Counted from the stretch's first letter, positions 44,801 to 58,810 are shown. The stretch is 64,000 nt of DNA from Manihot esculenta (GCF_001659605.2 NC_035161.2:1963480-2027479), one strand, 5' to 3'. Numbers and translations are program-made. Notes: a model not told the origin generated them from the sequence alone.

Positions 44801-46691
44801 TATTTACTGAAATAAATTAATTAATAAAAATAAATAGATTTCTTTTTTATAATGTTACATTTTTTTCAATGACTAATATATAATTATGTTAAATAAATGT
44901 GATTCACTAAATGGAAATTGAGTAAAGTAAAAGAAAGAAATAAATGTTATTTGATGAACCTCAACTCGAAATTAGGAACCTAAACTCAACCTAGCCAGGA
45001 AGAGAAAATGAGAACTTACATTTGCAAATTAATATAAGTATCCTTTGATTGGCATTACTTAGTTTAGACTTAATTGTTTCTCTGCATGGCATTAATATAA
45101 TTCAACCTATTTATAGTTGAGCCACCTCTTCAACTTGTGGCTAGGAAATGAGACTTGCTGGGGAAGCTAAATTAAAGTAACCAGCCCTTAGAAAAATCTG
45201 GATGGCTTGTTGGATATACTTTCCTCTTGTTGCTTTAAACAACCCAGAATGCAACCAGAACAGTCCAAAAACCAGCCCAAACAGATCCCACTAGACGTCC
45301 ATCAATTTCTACCCAATATTAGAGACCCATTTGAACCTCTCTAGCGTCATTAATGCCTCATTCTGCACCTGAGCTCGTCACTCCCACAGTCCCGCGTACC
45401 TGCTGTCCCAACACTTTAAACATAATGAACCCTCCCCGCCAACGACCAACCTAACTTGGTTATCCTGATTAGGGCTCCCAAGTAATTCGGTTCAAATTGA
45501 AATGAACAACTTTTAAATATATTTTTTACTCCATTAAAATAAGTTAATTGTTTAATTCTTCTAAATTAACTTCATATAAACCTCATATATTTCCATTCAT
45601 TGGCCGGTGTGGGACTGTCACATGTCACGTCCCAACTGACCCTCACTGCTCTCTGTTGCTGTGAGAATTGTTCTTGCGCTGAACCTCATTTTCACCAACA
45701 GCCTACCAACAATCCTCCAAGCATCCACTGAGCCTCATTTGCACACTGCTAGCTGCCTGACCAGTTTGCAGCATTGAAACTTACCTCTTCCGTAGAACGG
45801 GCCCATCGGCCCATCGATTATCTCCCACATGCTATCACTTTGTCAATTTCTCCTCTGCGACTTCTTCAACCTATTTTTGTAAATTGTGCATTGGCACGTA
45901 ACATTTGCTATGAAATTGGGATTTAATAAAATAATATTTCCTTAACCAAGAATGTTAAGCGCTTTTAGGAATCTACATAGATTTGTAGGCATTTCATACA
46001 TTAGATTGATACATTGTCAAGAATTGGATATCATGCGACTTGTAACATTCTTGGGGCAAAATTGATCTTTTAACTAACTTATAAGGCATCAAAAACCACA
46101 AGAGAAACTTGAGAACCAATTCAGATTCATAAACCGATGAAACAGGAACCACATATTCGTCTTGAAAAAGTTGGTAAACTGGCGCAAAACATAGCGATCT
46201 TGCCCATCTCCCTTCATTCAATCTCAAACACAAGAAACGTCCTTGTAGGCCCCGCAAGGATCCAGGATCATGTTGGTATGATGACCAAGCTCAAAACACT
46301 TTCCGATTAAATTCTAGTAATAATGATAAACTTATAGTTTCTAGAAATTTTATTAATTTACCCATGCAAAAATTTCACTCTGCAAGATGTTTTACGTTAT
46401 CCCTTCAAAGAAATCATCATTGATCAGCCGGTGCCTAGAATTCTGCAGTATTGCTCCCTAAAGTTACAAGAAATTTTCTTTAACCAAACTCAAGAAATAA
46501 GAATAAACCATGTACTCCAGAACCTAGCACCAAATATAGAAACAATGAAGAGCCATGGCAAATGAAGACATTTGGGGGGAAATTTTTAAAAGAAAGAACT
46601 CCAAAAAGAAATAATGAAACTAGCCATCACTACTACAACCAAAAATGTATTTAATTACAAATGAGATTGCATCTCTAAAATTCAATGGTGG
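44801..46691. other. Intergenic between retroelement and WW gene
   Basis: AT-rich to 45100; then mixed text (45240-45800) with LTR-like composition but no ends or partner. An 87-codon antisense frame at 45994-46257 matches nothing I know. The last ~130 bp should be 3'UTR of the WW gene. Confidence 0.5.
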
Positions 46692-49600
46692 TTATTTCGT
46701 TGGCTTGCACCATGTCGTCTCTGATGTGATAACATTTCCATAATAGACCTGTTTTGATGCTTCATCCCAATATGCCTAGGTACAGAACAGAGCAAACAAT
46801 TTAAAAATTAAAAATAAATAAACAGAATACAGCTAAAAAGGGGGGAAATGAAATTAACATAGAACTGCATCAGGAGTTAAATGCAACATACAGACTCAAA
46901 AAAGCAACTCTAAGATCCAATAAAACCCACTAGCCAACAATTTAGGTAGGACACCAATAAACCTAGGAACTGAATTTCATTTCTTTTCTCACTGTCATTA
47001 TAATGATCAGCGCCAACTTTCTTAAATTAAAGCAGTTGCCTCTTTATCTTTTTTCTCATAGTTATAAGCTAGCATAGGGCTGACCTTCCTTAGTTCCCTA
47101 CTACCACAATGCAAATAAGACCTTTACCTATATATAGTCCCAACCAAATAAAACGCTAAGAACAGAAGCCCAGAGATAGAACCCTTTTCTTTTACAGACT
47201 TAGTCTTGGAGACAACCCCAGTACCACTATCTAAAGCTCATTGGTTAGCAGTAGATAAATCTTAATATACTTCACATGTTTCAATTCATGAGAGGTCTCT
47301 TCCCAGGACTTGAAAGATAATAAATACTAAAAATTCACAGAACAGGTCCTTGTGTTGAGGAAACTAGTTTATACATAATAAGTTAGTAAACATCAGGAGA
47401 TTCTGGATATCAGGATGCCAAAATAATACCTGCCAACCAGATGGAAGTCCCTTTGAGAGTTCTGCCACATCAGGTTGCTTGTTTTCAACGATGGGGGCCT
47501 CTGGTGGTGTCTTTGCATCTTCCTTGGCTGCTTGAGCCCTTCGGCGCTTCACTCGCTCACGCCTATATAATATGAGGGGAGGGAAGGGGGGAGAAATTAT
47601 CAAATATATAAATGAGATGAAAAGAATATAGAAATAATGATCGGATTTCTATTTCCATGCATGAAATTGCATGTCTATGTGTATAAACAAACATCTGGCT
47701 ACATATACAAGCATGTGTGTGTTATGGGGGTTTGCAGGTAGGAAAACTCGAGGGTGGGAGAGAGGAACAGAAAAAAGAAACAAGAATCAAAGACAACGAA
47801 AGAACAGGTTATATGTATGTAGATACATTCTTATTCAAGCTACTGATCTTTCCGATATTTTTGTGGAAGTAAATCACCTAGGACAAATATCAAAAAATTT
47901 ATAACCGTTTAATTTTCTCACTAGGCTCACTAACACACCAATGGGAAGCATGTAGAGTCATAATTAGATATATACAACAAAGCACAAGAATAGCATACCA
48001 ATCACCGCCTAAAGGCTGAAAGTTGGCATTATCTTTGGCCCCTCCACTGGCAATTTGTTTAGCATGCCATTCCTGGAATCAAAGAAATGTCAGGTATCAG
48101 GGAAAAAAATGCTAAAACTGCAATTAAAGAATGTTTATTTACAGACCTCAATTTCCCTTTGTCTTTTCTTCTCTAACATCTCATAAGCATTTTCAGGTTC
48201 GTTTTCCTCATTCTCATTCAACTCCACCTTAGCTGCTTTCCACTATAAATAAGTATAAAAGTTTAACTACTTGTTCAGAAATACATCAAAAAATACACAA
48301 TGAAAAAACATTTCTCTAAGTAAATCAAGATAAGAGGGGTTAATTGTAGACCTTGTCCACCAAACTAGAAACTTTCTTGTTAGACCTCAATGAGGGTGCA
48401 ACAGCAACTGTCCGTTTTTTACTGCGAGGAACTGATAAAAAGGAAGAAGTTAGAGTGTTCAATAAGCAACTTCACATTACAACATAGCAAAATAAAGAAA
48501 TTATATAGTTCACAAGTACAAAATGCTGTTGAGTTTGGACAACAATCTGATAATTACGAGTAGAACAGTTAAGCTATATAGTGGGGCCATTGCCAGAGCA
48601 GCATATGTTGTATAAATTGCATCCTACCAGTACTACCATGTGGTTAAGAACACTGATGCTACTTGCACAAACAAGGACCAGATCTGCTAACTTGAACTAA
48701 ACAACCATTTTCCAAAACGTTATAGGTACGCAAACAATTCCTTCCAAGATAGATTTTAGATGAACAGATGTGAGAAAATATGATGATGAAACAAAGAATA
48801 TGTTTAAGAAGTATCAAACCAACAAATTTGATCATCTCCTCTACTTGCTTTTCTCCATCCCTAGCTAGTATTTGATTCTCTAATAGGAAAATAAGGCCAT
48901 TGGAGGTAAGTCATGACGACATTTTTTTTCCCAGCAAAGACCTTACACTTGATTCATTTTAACATTAATTTAGATTGTCTTAAATCTCAATCTTCACAAA
49001 CCCTAAAAGTGTTATTTGGTTATAATAAAGACATAGGGAACATAAGGATAATACTATTAACACAATTCGTAAACACCCAAGCATTTATTACACTTCAAAC
49101 AAGTGCTTCATAAATCAGGAAACACACCTCAAATTCTCCCCATCACTTGTCAGATAGAAACATTTTATTATCATTCATTATCCAATCATCACCTCCTATC
49201 ACTAACCATGCAATTTTATTCCTCTGCATCATCCCAATACAATCCATTTGGAATGTTTAAATTAAGACATGCCAATAGAACACCCTAATAAATTACAACA
49301 TCAAAATCTGGAACATCAATAATTGTTAATTGCAGGCATATGGAAGCTAAAAAGTAGTATTGTTGTAAACATATCAATAAGTTCAATGATGGAAAGCACT
49401 ACTTTAGGTACAGAAAAGAACAATTACCTTTGGATTGAACCTTAGCAGCATTACCAGGATTTATTGCAGGCGCAGAAACATTCTCTGCCACATTAGTTGT
49501 GGAAGGAGTTTCAGTAGTGACTGAGTTAGAAGACAGCCCCTCAGATGCTGTGATTGTCTCGCTGACAACAGCTGAAACATCAAGTTTCAGATTTTGTCCT

Positions 49601-52600
49601 GCTTCAGCTGGTTTATCAACAGTTCTAATTTGATCAGAAGCAAAAGCATCATAACAACCAGGAACAGATTCAGAGTGCAAACAAGAAGATTCTACTCTAA
49701 CATCAGGCAGAGAAGGCATTGATCCATCTTGAAGGTTATAATATGCTACTGGCTCAACTGGGCTAACTATGACTGGAGTGGTTTCCACATATGTATTGGC
49801 AACTGTTTCATAATAAAGTGATGCATGGGACACGCCAACCTGACTTCCATCAGCATGTCCATATAAATTATTACTTGGGACAGCAACTGTCTGTCCATAA
49901 TATTGGAAATTAGGATCTGGATAGGGTAAGTTGTATTGTTCTGTGTATGGGAGAGGTTGATGAGTCTCTGGATAAGAAGGAAGCAAAGGATATGAAGGTT
50001 CAGGAGGCTCATCAGGTGGGGGTGGCGGAGGAACTTGTTCACTGTCAGGAGGCGGTGGAGGTACCTGATCACTATCAGGGGGTGGTGGTGGAATCAAGTC
50101 CTCTTCTGGGGGCGGTGGAACACTTGTTTCATTCCCTGATGTCAAAGTTGGGTATTCTGCAGGCGTATTTGGCTGACCCGGTTGCCTGGCTGGAGAAATA
50201 AACTTGGTGCTTGAATCATCTCCCAAGGCTCCGATGCTTTCTGGAACTTCATCTTCAACTTCCATATCAACATCCATATCATCTTCACCAGAATGATCCA
50301 GGTGAGAAGTCGCATTCAGTTTTTCACTAACCACAGCACCACCTTCTGAATGTTCAGGTGATAAAACATGTCTGGTATATACATTTTCGCAAGGATCATT
50401 ATGTGAATCATTCTCACCATTGGCAGCAACACTTGCAAATTCAGATTTCCTATTGTTCTCACATCTATCTGAGTCAGAATGCTTGCCGACACTTCCCCAA
50501 GATTTTTCCTTTTCTTCAATAGAATTATTGGCAGTTGCCACAACATCATCATTCATTTGTGCAGATACAGCAAGGTGGTATATTTCATTGTTAATGGCAT
50601 CTTCTAATTTTTTGAGCTGCCTTTGAGAATGGATCCAAAATGGAAGCAAAGTTGACCCATAAGATGAAAGTGACTGGATATCAGAAAGTCTAATATCTAG
50701 TTCTAAAATGTACTTTGACATCTGTTCATGACACTGCAGGTGGTTACCATATCTGAAAGAAAAATTAAATAATAAAGATAATTAATCAATTACAAGTTTT
50801 AACAAATGAAATGCAAAATCGGAAAGCATAAGGAGAAATATAAGATCCTTACCCTTTCAGTGACTTGAGTCTCTCCAACAAACACTCACATTGTCTCATA
50901 AGATCAGTACAAAGATCCATCCCTCCAATTTCATTAGTTAAAGCAGCACCTAAGGGAACACTAGCTGCACTGTGATTAATTTGTGATTCATTTTGGTATA
51001 CACTAGTTACCCAATTTTTATCTTCCAGAGTCTCAATTTTGCATCCTTCAACTGACTCATCTATTTGTAACCCACTAAAAAACACTTCTTGGCTTTGATT
51101 AATCAAATTGGCACCAGTTGAACCATCTACAGTAAATGGAGCAGAAGAACTATCCAATCCAATGCCTAATGTTGAGATAACAGCATTTGTATCCACAAGA
51201 GCAGTTTCCACATTTTCATTTTCAGGAGCTTTCTGATCAGAAGTCGATGTAGTCTGAGCATAAACATCAGGTACTTCCCATGAAGTTTCCCCAGTTTCAG
51301 TATTCCAGTAATAATATTGATTCGTCTCCTCATGCATTACTATCCTCCATCCTGAACTCACATCTCCAATACTCTGTGCATCAGAAGTTCCACTTCCAGT
51401 GACAGAGATAAACTTTGTGGAATCAACTTCTTTGCACTTGTCAGCAGAGGCAGTTCCATCACCTTCTCCAGAATCACCACCTTCTGGATGCTGTAAAATG
51501 TCAACTGAAGTTGAATCTCTCTCCATGTCCCGTGGTTCAACCTTCTCATCAGCTATATCTTCAATTGCATTGAAATCTACCTCTTTCCCATCACTAGTTG
51601 GTCCCTCCTAACGAAAGTGAAGAGCTTCAACATTGCATGTAAATAGAACATACAACCAAGAAACACAAAATAGTTTCAAGGAAACATAAGAAAATAAAAG
51701 AACAAGATATAGGCATTGCTTGAACATTTGTTGGATGATAAAATCAATATCAGACTAATATAAACCAGTTTAGTCCACAAAAGTCAATAATTTACTGCTA
51801 TCAGTACTAGACACTACACTTGAGCATAGTTCTTGCTTAGATAAAATATTTCCAATGAGTTAATTGCGATACCCCAACCATAAGCTCTAATTAATCAACT
51901 GTGTAATGGCAAGTCCTTAAAATAGTTCCAGAAATTCAAACGATACCAATTTATCAGTAAAATCACAGATGATAACGTCCAGCTCTGTAACCAACACAGT
52001 AATAATGACTGCAACACCATCAACTTCTACTTCCACTTGAGATCAATCTCGCTATACATCAATAACTAATATGCATGCATGTGATTATACATATGAAAGC
52101 AGGGGAAATCTGGGTATTATGCCCTAATCATAATCACTTATAGCATGAAAGTATAAAAAAGCCTACTGGACAAGTACTTTAAAGAAATTTGTAGTTAGCT
52201 AACATGCCTTATCATAAGCTTTAAGCTACTGAGCTACAGGTTTACAATCCAAAATATTTTACAAACTGGCTCAATAAAAGATTAAGCATCATGTGTTACA
52301 TTACCTGATCAACATGGTCTGAAGGGGAATTCTCTGCAACAGCATGGTTCGGCTTTTTACTCGATTCCTCATCCAATTCATCATCACTATATTGTCCAAG
52401 TAACAGAAGAGGATTCTGTGGTGGTTGACCTGAACACAAGATACTAGAATGTTACATTCTTTTTAGAATATCAATAACTAAACATCAAAAACAAATAGAT
52501 GCACTAGAATATTCAAGCATCATCAGCAGTCACAGCCAGAACATAATACAAAAGAAAGAAGATGTTTATTTGCAATAAAATTCGACAACAAATCCATTGG

Positions 52601-54220
52601 GAAATTTTTGGAATCATTGGTTAGGGCCACCTGTTAGACAGCAAAGGAAATGTCAGTGTAGGCATAAAGAAATCAAAGCCAGAAACATACGAACCGATAT
52701 AAAAAAATTCGAGACGAAATCTCCAAAATGCTTTGATGCTGCGAAACAGTGGATTACAGAACGGAAGTCATTCAAAAATTCACTGTGGCAGGGCCCGACC
52801 TGATCTGATATGTATATTCCCATGACCACAGCCAACCTAAAATCTGACAACAAATACTTGGAGGCAAACAACATAACATGCCACCAAAACTCATGCGCTC
52901 TCTACATAATCCTTTTTGAAGAAAACTGATGGAACCCACCTGAAGATGAAGGTGAATTGGGTAATCCAGCACGTTGTGTCGGATCTATGCCCCCTCCAAC
53001 TTCGCCATTTACAGAGGAGCCACCCAAACCTCCTAGAAAATTTAACAAATGTTCATAGAGTTATCATGTAGTCCATGTTTGAAATTGCAGCATACTATTT
53101 AAGCATGAGGTAGTTACAGTGATTGATTTTAATGCTTTGTTTGGATAGAGAGAATTGGAGAGAAAAGAAAGGAAAAGCAATCTAATTTCTTTAAATTTTC
53201 TTGTTTAAAGCAACAACTAAACCAGGAGAAAAGAAGAGAAATTGCAATTCTCAATTCCTTAAAATGAACCTAAAACATTTCTTTCCAAATTGGTGGGAAA
53301 TGGAGAAAGATGGAGAGAAGTTAATATTATTAGTGTGAAAATTCTTTAATGCCCTTTAAACTAAAGGCTTTCTTTTTCTAAATTGTAAGATATCTAATTT
53401 TTATCCACTTTGCTTTTTCACCCATATTAAGAAACATAATTTTTTTTTTGTTAACTTTTCAATTATACCCATATAAAAGACATTAAATTTTATTAAATAA
53501 TAAGAGATGTTTTGAGAGATTCCTTGAAAATAAGATAAAATTAAACAGAATTATAATAGTTAATTTACATGTTATTAACTTGTAAAAAAAAAATGGACAA
53601 TAATTTTGGGACATCTAAGGTGAACAAAAATTATGAGAGAAAGGAATAATAGTCATTTCTCATCTTTTTTTAAAGAGAGAAATTACATTTCTTTTCTCTT
53701 CTAAAAACCTATCCAAACAAAAAGACAGAAATCAAATTTCTATTCTTTTTCTTTTTCTTTTCTCTTCATTTCTCCTCCTTAATTTCTCTTCATTTCCCCT
53801 ATGCAATTAAGGATCCAAACAAAGAGTAATCCTCATGTTATAACTCATATCATACTAAATTAGTTCTCCAGATATCCAATGAAGTTCCGTTCAACACAAT
53901 ACACTAAAGACATTACTTCTTCAACCAGAACAGAATAAACAAAACCCTAAACTTAAATCGACGAACACCCAATCTAGTTTCTCCTTTTATGTCTCCATAA
54001 CTAAGCAATAATCGGAAGCGGAACCCTAAAAGGCAAATTAATACGAAAATATTGGCTTTTTACAAGATTTCCCTTACACTTGCATCCTGAATACGAAAAA
54101 CCAAAACACTAGAATAATAAAAAGGAAGACAGTACCAGAGGGTTCCGCGAAGAGATCCAGCTTGACGCGACGTCCAGCGTTGCTGAGAGCTGCGTGGCGA
54201 CGATCTTTCCTCTTTCCCAT
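46692..54220 (-). CDS. Two-WW-domain, proline-rich protein, FNBP4-like, 10 exons
   Basis: Exons (coding order): 54220-54136, 53032-52940, 52429-52305, 51607-50853, 50752-49428, 48431-48352, 48242-48147, 48072-47999, 47562-47430, 46775-46692. All introns are GT-AG and phases close to 2850 nt, giving 949 aa. The N-terminus MGKRKDRRHAALSNAGRRVK is basic, followed by a NPLLLLGQYSDDELDEE block. WW1 is at about 186-216 (GW, YYYW, TSWEVP), an acidic patch at about 508-525 and polyproline runs at about 565-605. A basic segment (REREVK-like, about 878-890) precedes WW2 at the extreme C-terminus (917-947: GWQAYWDE, VYYG, TTWCKP). WW domains bind proline-rich partners; animal FNBP4 has two WW domains and binds formin FH1 regions. 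A nuclear RNA-processing or actin role is possible; neither is shown. Intron 1 holds a MITE. Confidence 0.9.
53133..53826. mobile_element. Harbinger/Tourist-like MITE in intron 1 of the WW gene
   Basis: The 694-bp element has ends TGCTTTGTTTGGAT...ATCCAAACAAAGAG (12 of 14 complementary) and TAA on both sides (53130-53132, 53827-53829), the three-base duplication of PIF/Harbinger elements. Subterminal parts are purine-rich on the left (GAGAGAAAAGAAAGG) and pyrimidine-rich on the right, so they pair further. It has no coding capacity. Confidence 0.75.
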
Positions 54221-57206
54221 GGGATTCGATTTTGATGAATTTTTCCCTTCTTTTGGGTTAAGTTTTGATCTTTCTTTGTAATCACCAAATTAAACGCATG
54301 AATTTGAAGAGCAACAGCAAAAGAAATTCCTTTTGCTTTTAAATAGTTTAGAGATCTTAGGGATTGTAGATGTCAAGACCGCCCCCCGGCAGAAATCGTT
54401 TATTTTCTCTATCTTTTTTCTTTTATTTATTTTGAACATTTAGGATGAACTAATATTGGTTATTGTTTCTTTTTTTATATTTTATTTATAAAATATATTC
54501 TCTATTTTAGCTTTTTTTAATTTTACGAAAATAATTTTTAAATTTTTTATTTTTTCACGCAAGCAACATTTAAAAAAAAAATAGTAATCCGGAAATGAGA
54601 AATTTAAATTATTTTTAAAGAAATAAATTATTTTCTTAAAAAAATAATATTCTTTCCATCACTCTCATCATTATCACAGAAATTAAAAATTAATTATTAA
54701 TAAAATTATTTTATCTTATAAAATTTCAATTCAATAAATCTATTGATAATTTAACTATTATTTTATATTTCTTTGTTTTTTCATTTAATAGTATATAAAA
54801 TATTATTAAATTAATTATAATACAAATGAAATTTCACTAAAATATAATTTTAAAAATTTTAATTTATTTTTCTCTAATTAATAAATATTTTACTATTAAT
54901 AAAAAAATTTAAATATTTATAAAATAAAATCATAATATATTTTCATAACACGTAATGAAAGAGGTTTAAAATAGGGATAGCAACTAATAGAGTATTTTTT
55001 AGTATCTAATCGGATTGAATTTTAATAGAATGGATTTGGATAGTTATAATTGGATTTAAGACGAATTTAAATTTAAAAAATTATTCAGATTAGATTCAAA
55101 TTTTATGTATAGGATATTCACTGTCTGAATCTGTTTATATAAATAATTAATTTAATATAAAAAATATATTTTATAATAATATTTATAAATTTTTTATATA
55201 TTTTTATTTAAAATTTAAAATTTAAATATTTTTTAAAAATATTGGATTTTACATCAAATAGCAAATATGTTATATAATTGATTATAGAATTTAATAATAA
55301 ATTTAATAAAAATAAAATAATCCTATTAATAATTAAACATAAAAAAATTAAAACAATGGAAAAGGAATAGAAAGATAACTCGATACTTTGAAAAAACCAA
55401 AAAGACTTAATATCCTAAAAACTACAATGATCTCTTCTGAATACAATGATCTCTTATAGAATTTTTCACTTTTTTTGTAATCTTCATTTTTTTTTTTTGC
55501 TCTTTGATAATAATATTAACTATTTGATTTTTATTTCTTCTACCATCATGTGATAAATCACATTTGTCTGAATAAAGGTGAAAGAAGTTTCTAGTTTTTC
55601 TTAAAGTTCAACGATGCTTTTTTTCAAAATATTCTAAACCCAAATACGATGAAATTGTGAAGGAAGTGTCTTCCTCCTTTGAAAAGATGCCAACGTCCCA
55701 TCTCTAGGGTTTTGAGGCTGACAATATGATATAGGTCTCTAGGGTTTTGAGGCTGACAATATGATATAGAGGTCAACCAACCTTGATGGTATAACCCTAC
55801 TATCCTTAGGTCCTTGAGGTTCTTGACTTGTTCATGTTGAATTTCAATTGGATTGATAGCAGTGAAAGAAAAAATAAAATTTTTCATCAATATAAATCAC
55901 GTTTAAACGAAAAAAATAATAATAACTAAAAATAAATAAATACTTTTTATTTTCGTTACAGCAAAATACGAGATCGTTCATTTTAATTGGATTGTTGCAA
56001 ACCACAAACTATCTAGATGTCTGGTTTTAACGATATTCACACAAAATGATAATAAAAAAACTTTAGAACAATTCTAAGGGATTAAGAAGATGAGAGGTTT
56101 TTTAGTGCCTTTCCTACAAATTCTAGAGGTTCTCAAAAGGATTTCTGCTAAGAGTTGTTTCAGACTCTCATAAGATGTCATTTTATACTAAAACTCTAGG
56201 GTTTTAGTATAATAGTATTTATTTATTTAACTAATTAAATAAATAAATTACAACTATAGTTCAGAATTTTAATAAGTAACCTATATAAATCTTAGATAAT
56301 TTTAATTAAGTCTATACTTAATCAATTAGATCAAAATTATAATTCTTTTAAATTACAATGTCATCCTAACATGAATTTATATGCAATCAAGTCCTACTTG
56401 ATTTAACTTCTCATTTTATTTTCTCATGCAATTCTTTATGTATATGACCCATTAAGTTTTAAATATATTGCTAACAAATATAATTAACTAATTAATTAAT
56501 TTGAAAGTCAAGAATATTATCTAGCAACATGTCAAAACTACTCAAATATTCGAAATGGCAAAAGTAGTTTGACTTAACCTTTCAGTACATGATTTGTCTG
56601 TGTAATTAATATCCTTTCATAACAAATGTCCCAATTTAATATTTGATGCATGAAACATGTCTCCAATGTTAAATCATATTAGTTCTCATTTATTAGCCAT
56701 TAGCCTATTGAATGAAATTTCAAATCTCATTTACTAATTTCATTCCACCTTGCGCACATTCCTTAATTTAATATAGGGTGATGAATCCTATCTCAATCTC
56801 ATAAATACCTTCATACAATTCCTAATATATCCAATTCATCCTCATTTCTTACTTATGAACTAAGTAACGTGTAAGATGAATCAAAACATAAAAGTCCCTA
56901 TATAAGATTATTTATTGATTTCAAGTTAAAGGATCACTTAAACAACCATCACTTGAGAAATCTATAGACACAATTTATTGTTCATATGGATTTCTCAGGC
57001 AAGTCGGTTCAGTGTGCTTATTCATAAAATAAGCACTTACATATTAGTTATAGATATCTCACATATCTCAACCTATGAAATCAGTTGCTTCCTCTAAAAT
57101 GAAATATCATAATATATACTAGTTTCAACAGCTCTAATCACTGTCCAACATGATAAGAACATCAACCAGGAATATTTGGAGATGTTATTTAAATACAATA
57201 GGAATC
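54221..57206. other. 5' flank of WW gene and AT-rich intergenic DNA
   Basis: Positions 54221-54400 should hold the 5'UTR and promoter of the WW gene. From 54440 to 55600 the DNA is extremely AT-rich. A 35-bp tandem duplication lies near 55700-55775. Positions 56000-57200 have a less AT-rich, LTR-like texture (for example 56990-57050, with a CGGTTCAGTG...AATAAGCACTTACA stretch), but no ends were found. Confidence 0.5.
55700..55775. repeat. 35-bp tandem duplication
   Basis: CTCTAGGGTTTTGAGGCTGA plus CAATATGATATAG occurs twice in a row with no mismatch in the core. Confidence 0.8.
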
Positions 57207-57380
57207 TGTAATACCCTGCTAGAGTCCGGCATCGGAATTCTACTTTCCGGTGGAGTCCGGGATGTCGGAAGTCTCTAGAAGGGTTAGATTTATGTTTTTC
57301 TATCATGTTTTGATATGTTTATCAAGTTTTAAGCATAAGGAAATGAGTTTTTGAGTGAAATGAACCAAGGCAGAAAAGCC

Positions 57381-57460
57381 AGGTTCGGCCGCCGAAGTTG
57401 AGGTTCGGCCGCCGAAGTTGAGGTTCGGCCGCCGAAGTTGAGGTTCGGCCGCCGAACATG
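57381..57460 (+). promoter_or_regulatory. Four tandem 20-bp GCC-box-containing units in U3
   Basis: AGGTTCGGCCGCCGAAGTTG is repeated exactly at 57381, 57401 and 57421; the fourth (57441) ends in CATG. Each holds the inverted repeat TTCGG-CCG-CCGAA and the GCC-box core GCCGCC (first at 57388-57393), the known target of plant AP2/ERF factors. The block ends 51 bp before the TATA box, a position suited to an enhancer. The regulatory role is inference. Confidence 0.6.
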
Positions 57461-57511
57461 CATGGCTTTCGGTTTCACGTGTGGCCGCCGAAGGTGGTCT
57501 GGCCAGCCACC

Positions 57512-57517
57512 TATAAA
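57512..57517 (+). promoter_or_regulatory. LTR TATA box
   Basis: TATAAA in the context GCCAGCCACCTATAAATGGC. The same CCACC-TATAAA block occurs in the other LTRs of this family (antisense at 35171-35176, and near 24970, 30820 and 61625). Transcription would start near 57545. Confidence 0.75.
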
Positions 57518-58700
57518 TGGCCCTCAGTCGGTTGAAGCGGTGCAAGCACCGTTTCTTTTGTCTTCTGAGGTAAAACCCTATCCTTTGTGAGTATTTCTTC
57601 AAGTTTTCATTGAATCATGCAAAGCTTTGATTAGTTTTTATGGTTTTTGGAAGGTTTTAAGCTAAACACTCAAGTTTTGAAGTTTGGAGAGTTTGAAGGC
57701 AAGTTGCTCCAAAACTCCACGTTAGGATCGTTCATCTTCTTGTTTTCAAGAGGTAAGTGAAGATCTTGAGCTTGTGTTTATGTTTTCTGAAGGTTTTATG
57801 GGGTTTATGGAGAGAGTTGCATGAATAGGGTTATTTGTGAGGTTTTGATGATTGTGTGCATAAAGCTTGTTTCGGTGTTGTTTGTGTTGTGTGTTTGGGG
57901 TGTTTAGGTAGTTTTTGACCCCTTTGAGCATATACATGAGTGTATGCAAGTTGAGGAAGTGCGGTGTGAAGTTGGAGAGGAATTTGGTGCATTTGGCGAG
58001 AGGCAGGGCAAGTTTCTGCCCTGCTGATGAACTCAGGTTCGGCCGCCGAAGGTACATTCGGCCGCCGAACCCATGAGGAGGTAGCTTCGGCTGCCCAAGC
58101 TTGCCCCCGAGCTTTTGGACTTTCGGCTCTGGAGGGAAGTTCGGCCGCCGAAGGTGCTGCCGAAGGTTAGAGACTTTCGTCTCTGGAGTGCCTTTTGGCC
58201 TCCGAAACTTGCCCCCGAACGGGTTCGGCTGCCGAAAGTAGAGATTCGGCCGCCGAAGGTGCTTGAGTTTCGTCTCTGGAGAGGACTTTCGGCCGCCGAA
58301 CCTACCGCCGAAAGTGTCCTGTCCAGTTTTCCTTTGCATGCTTTGCATGGATAGTTGTGTGAGTTTAAGGAGATTCGTGGGGAGTTTAATAGAGTTATGC
58401 ATAAGCTAGTTGGGTCCCTCATTTGAGTCCATCTGTATAGGTACAGACCAGAGGAACCAGAGAGAGCAGCAGTGAGTACTGCTCCAGAGTTAGAGCCTGC
58501 AGAGTCAGTCAGTCCAGATAGCCAGAGGTGAGTGGAACTAAACTGAACTCTTTTAATTGACCAATGGAATGTTTTAGCATATCTCATGCATCATGATTAT
58601 GCACTAGGTTGATTGCATTAGTATCCACGAATATGTTGCATTGCATCGTTATTTGGTGATGTGAGTGAATGCTGAATGATCCAATAGTCTTAGACAGGAA

Positions 58701-58810
58701 GTCCAGGAGCCTTTGACTACGCCCTGGCAGGTATAGTAAAGTCCAGGAGCCTTTGACTACGCCCTGGCAGGTATAGTAAAGACCAAGAGCCTTTGACTAC
58801 GCCCTGGCAA
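58701..58810 (+). repeat. 40-bp tandem repeat in the LTR, ~2.75 copies
   Basis: GTCCAGGAGCCTTTGACTAC plus GCCCTGGCAGGTATAGTAAA occurs at 58701 and 58741, identical, and partly at 58781 with small changes. Confidence 0.9.

Noticed and set aside
45994..46257. Antisense 87-codon frame
   Set aside because: Looks somewhat protein-like but matches no family I know; no promoter or exon structure seen. It could be a gene relic.
58681..58810. Regularly spaced repeats considered as a CRISPR array
   Set aside because: Units are directly adjacent with no spacers and lie in a plant LTR; it is an ordinary 40-bp tandem repeat.
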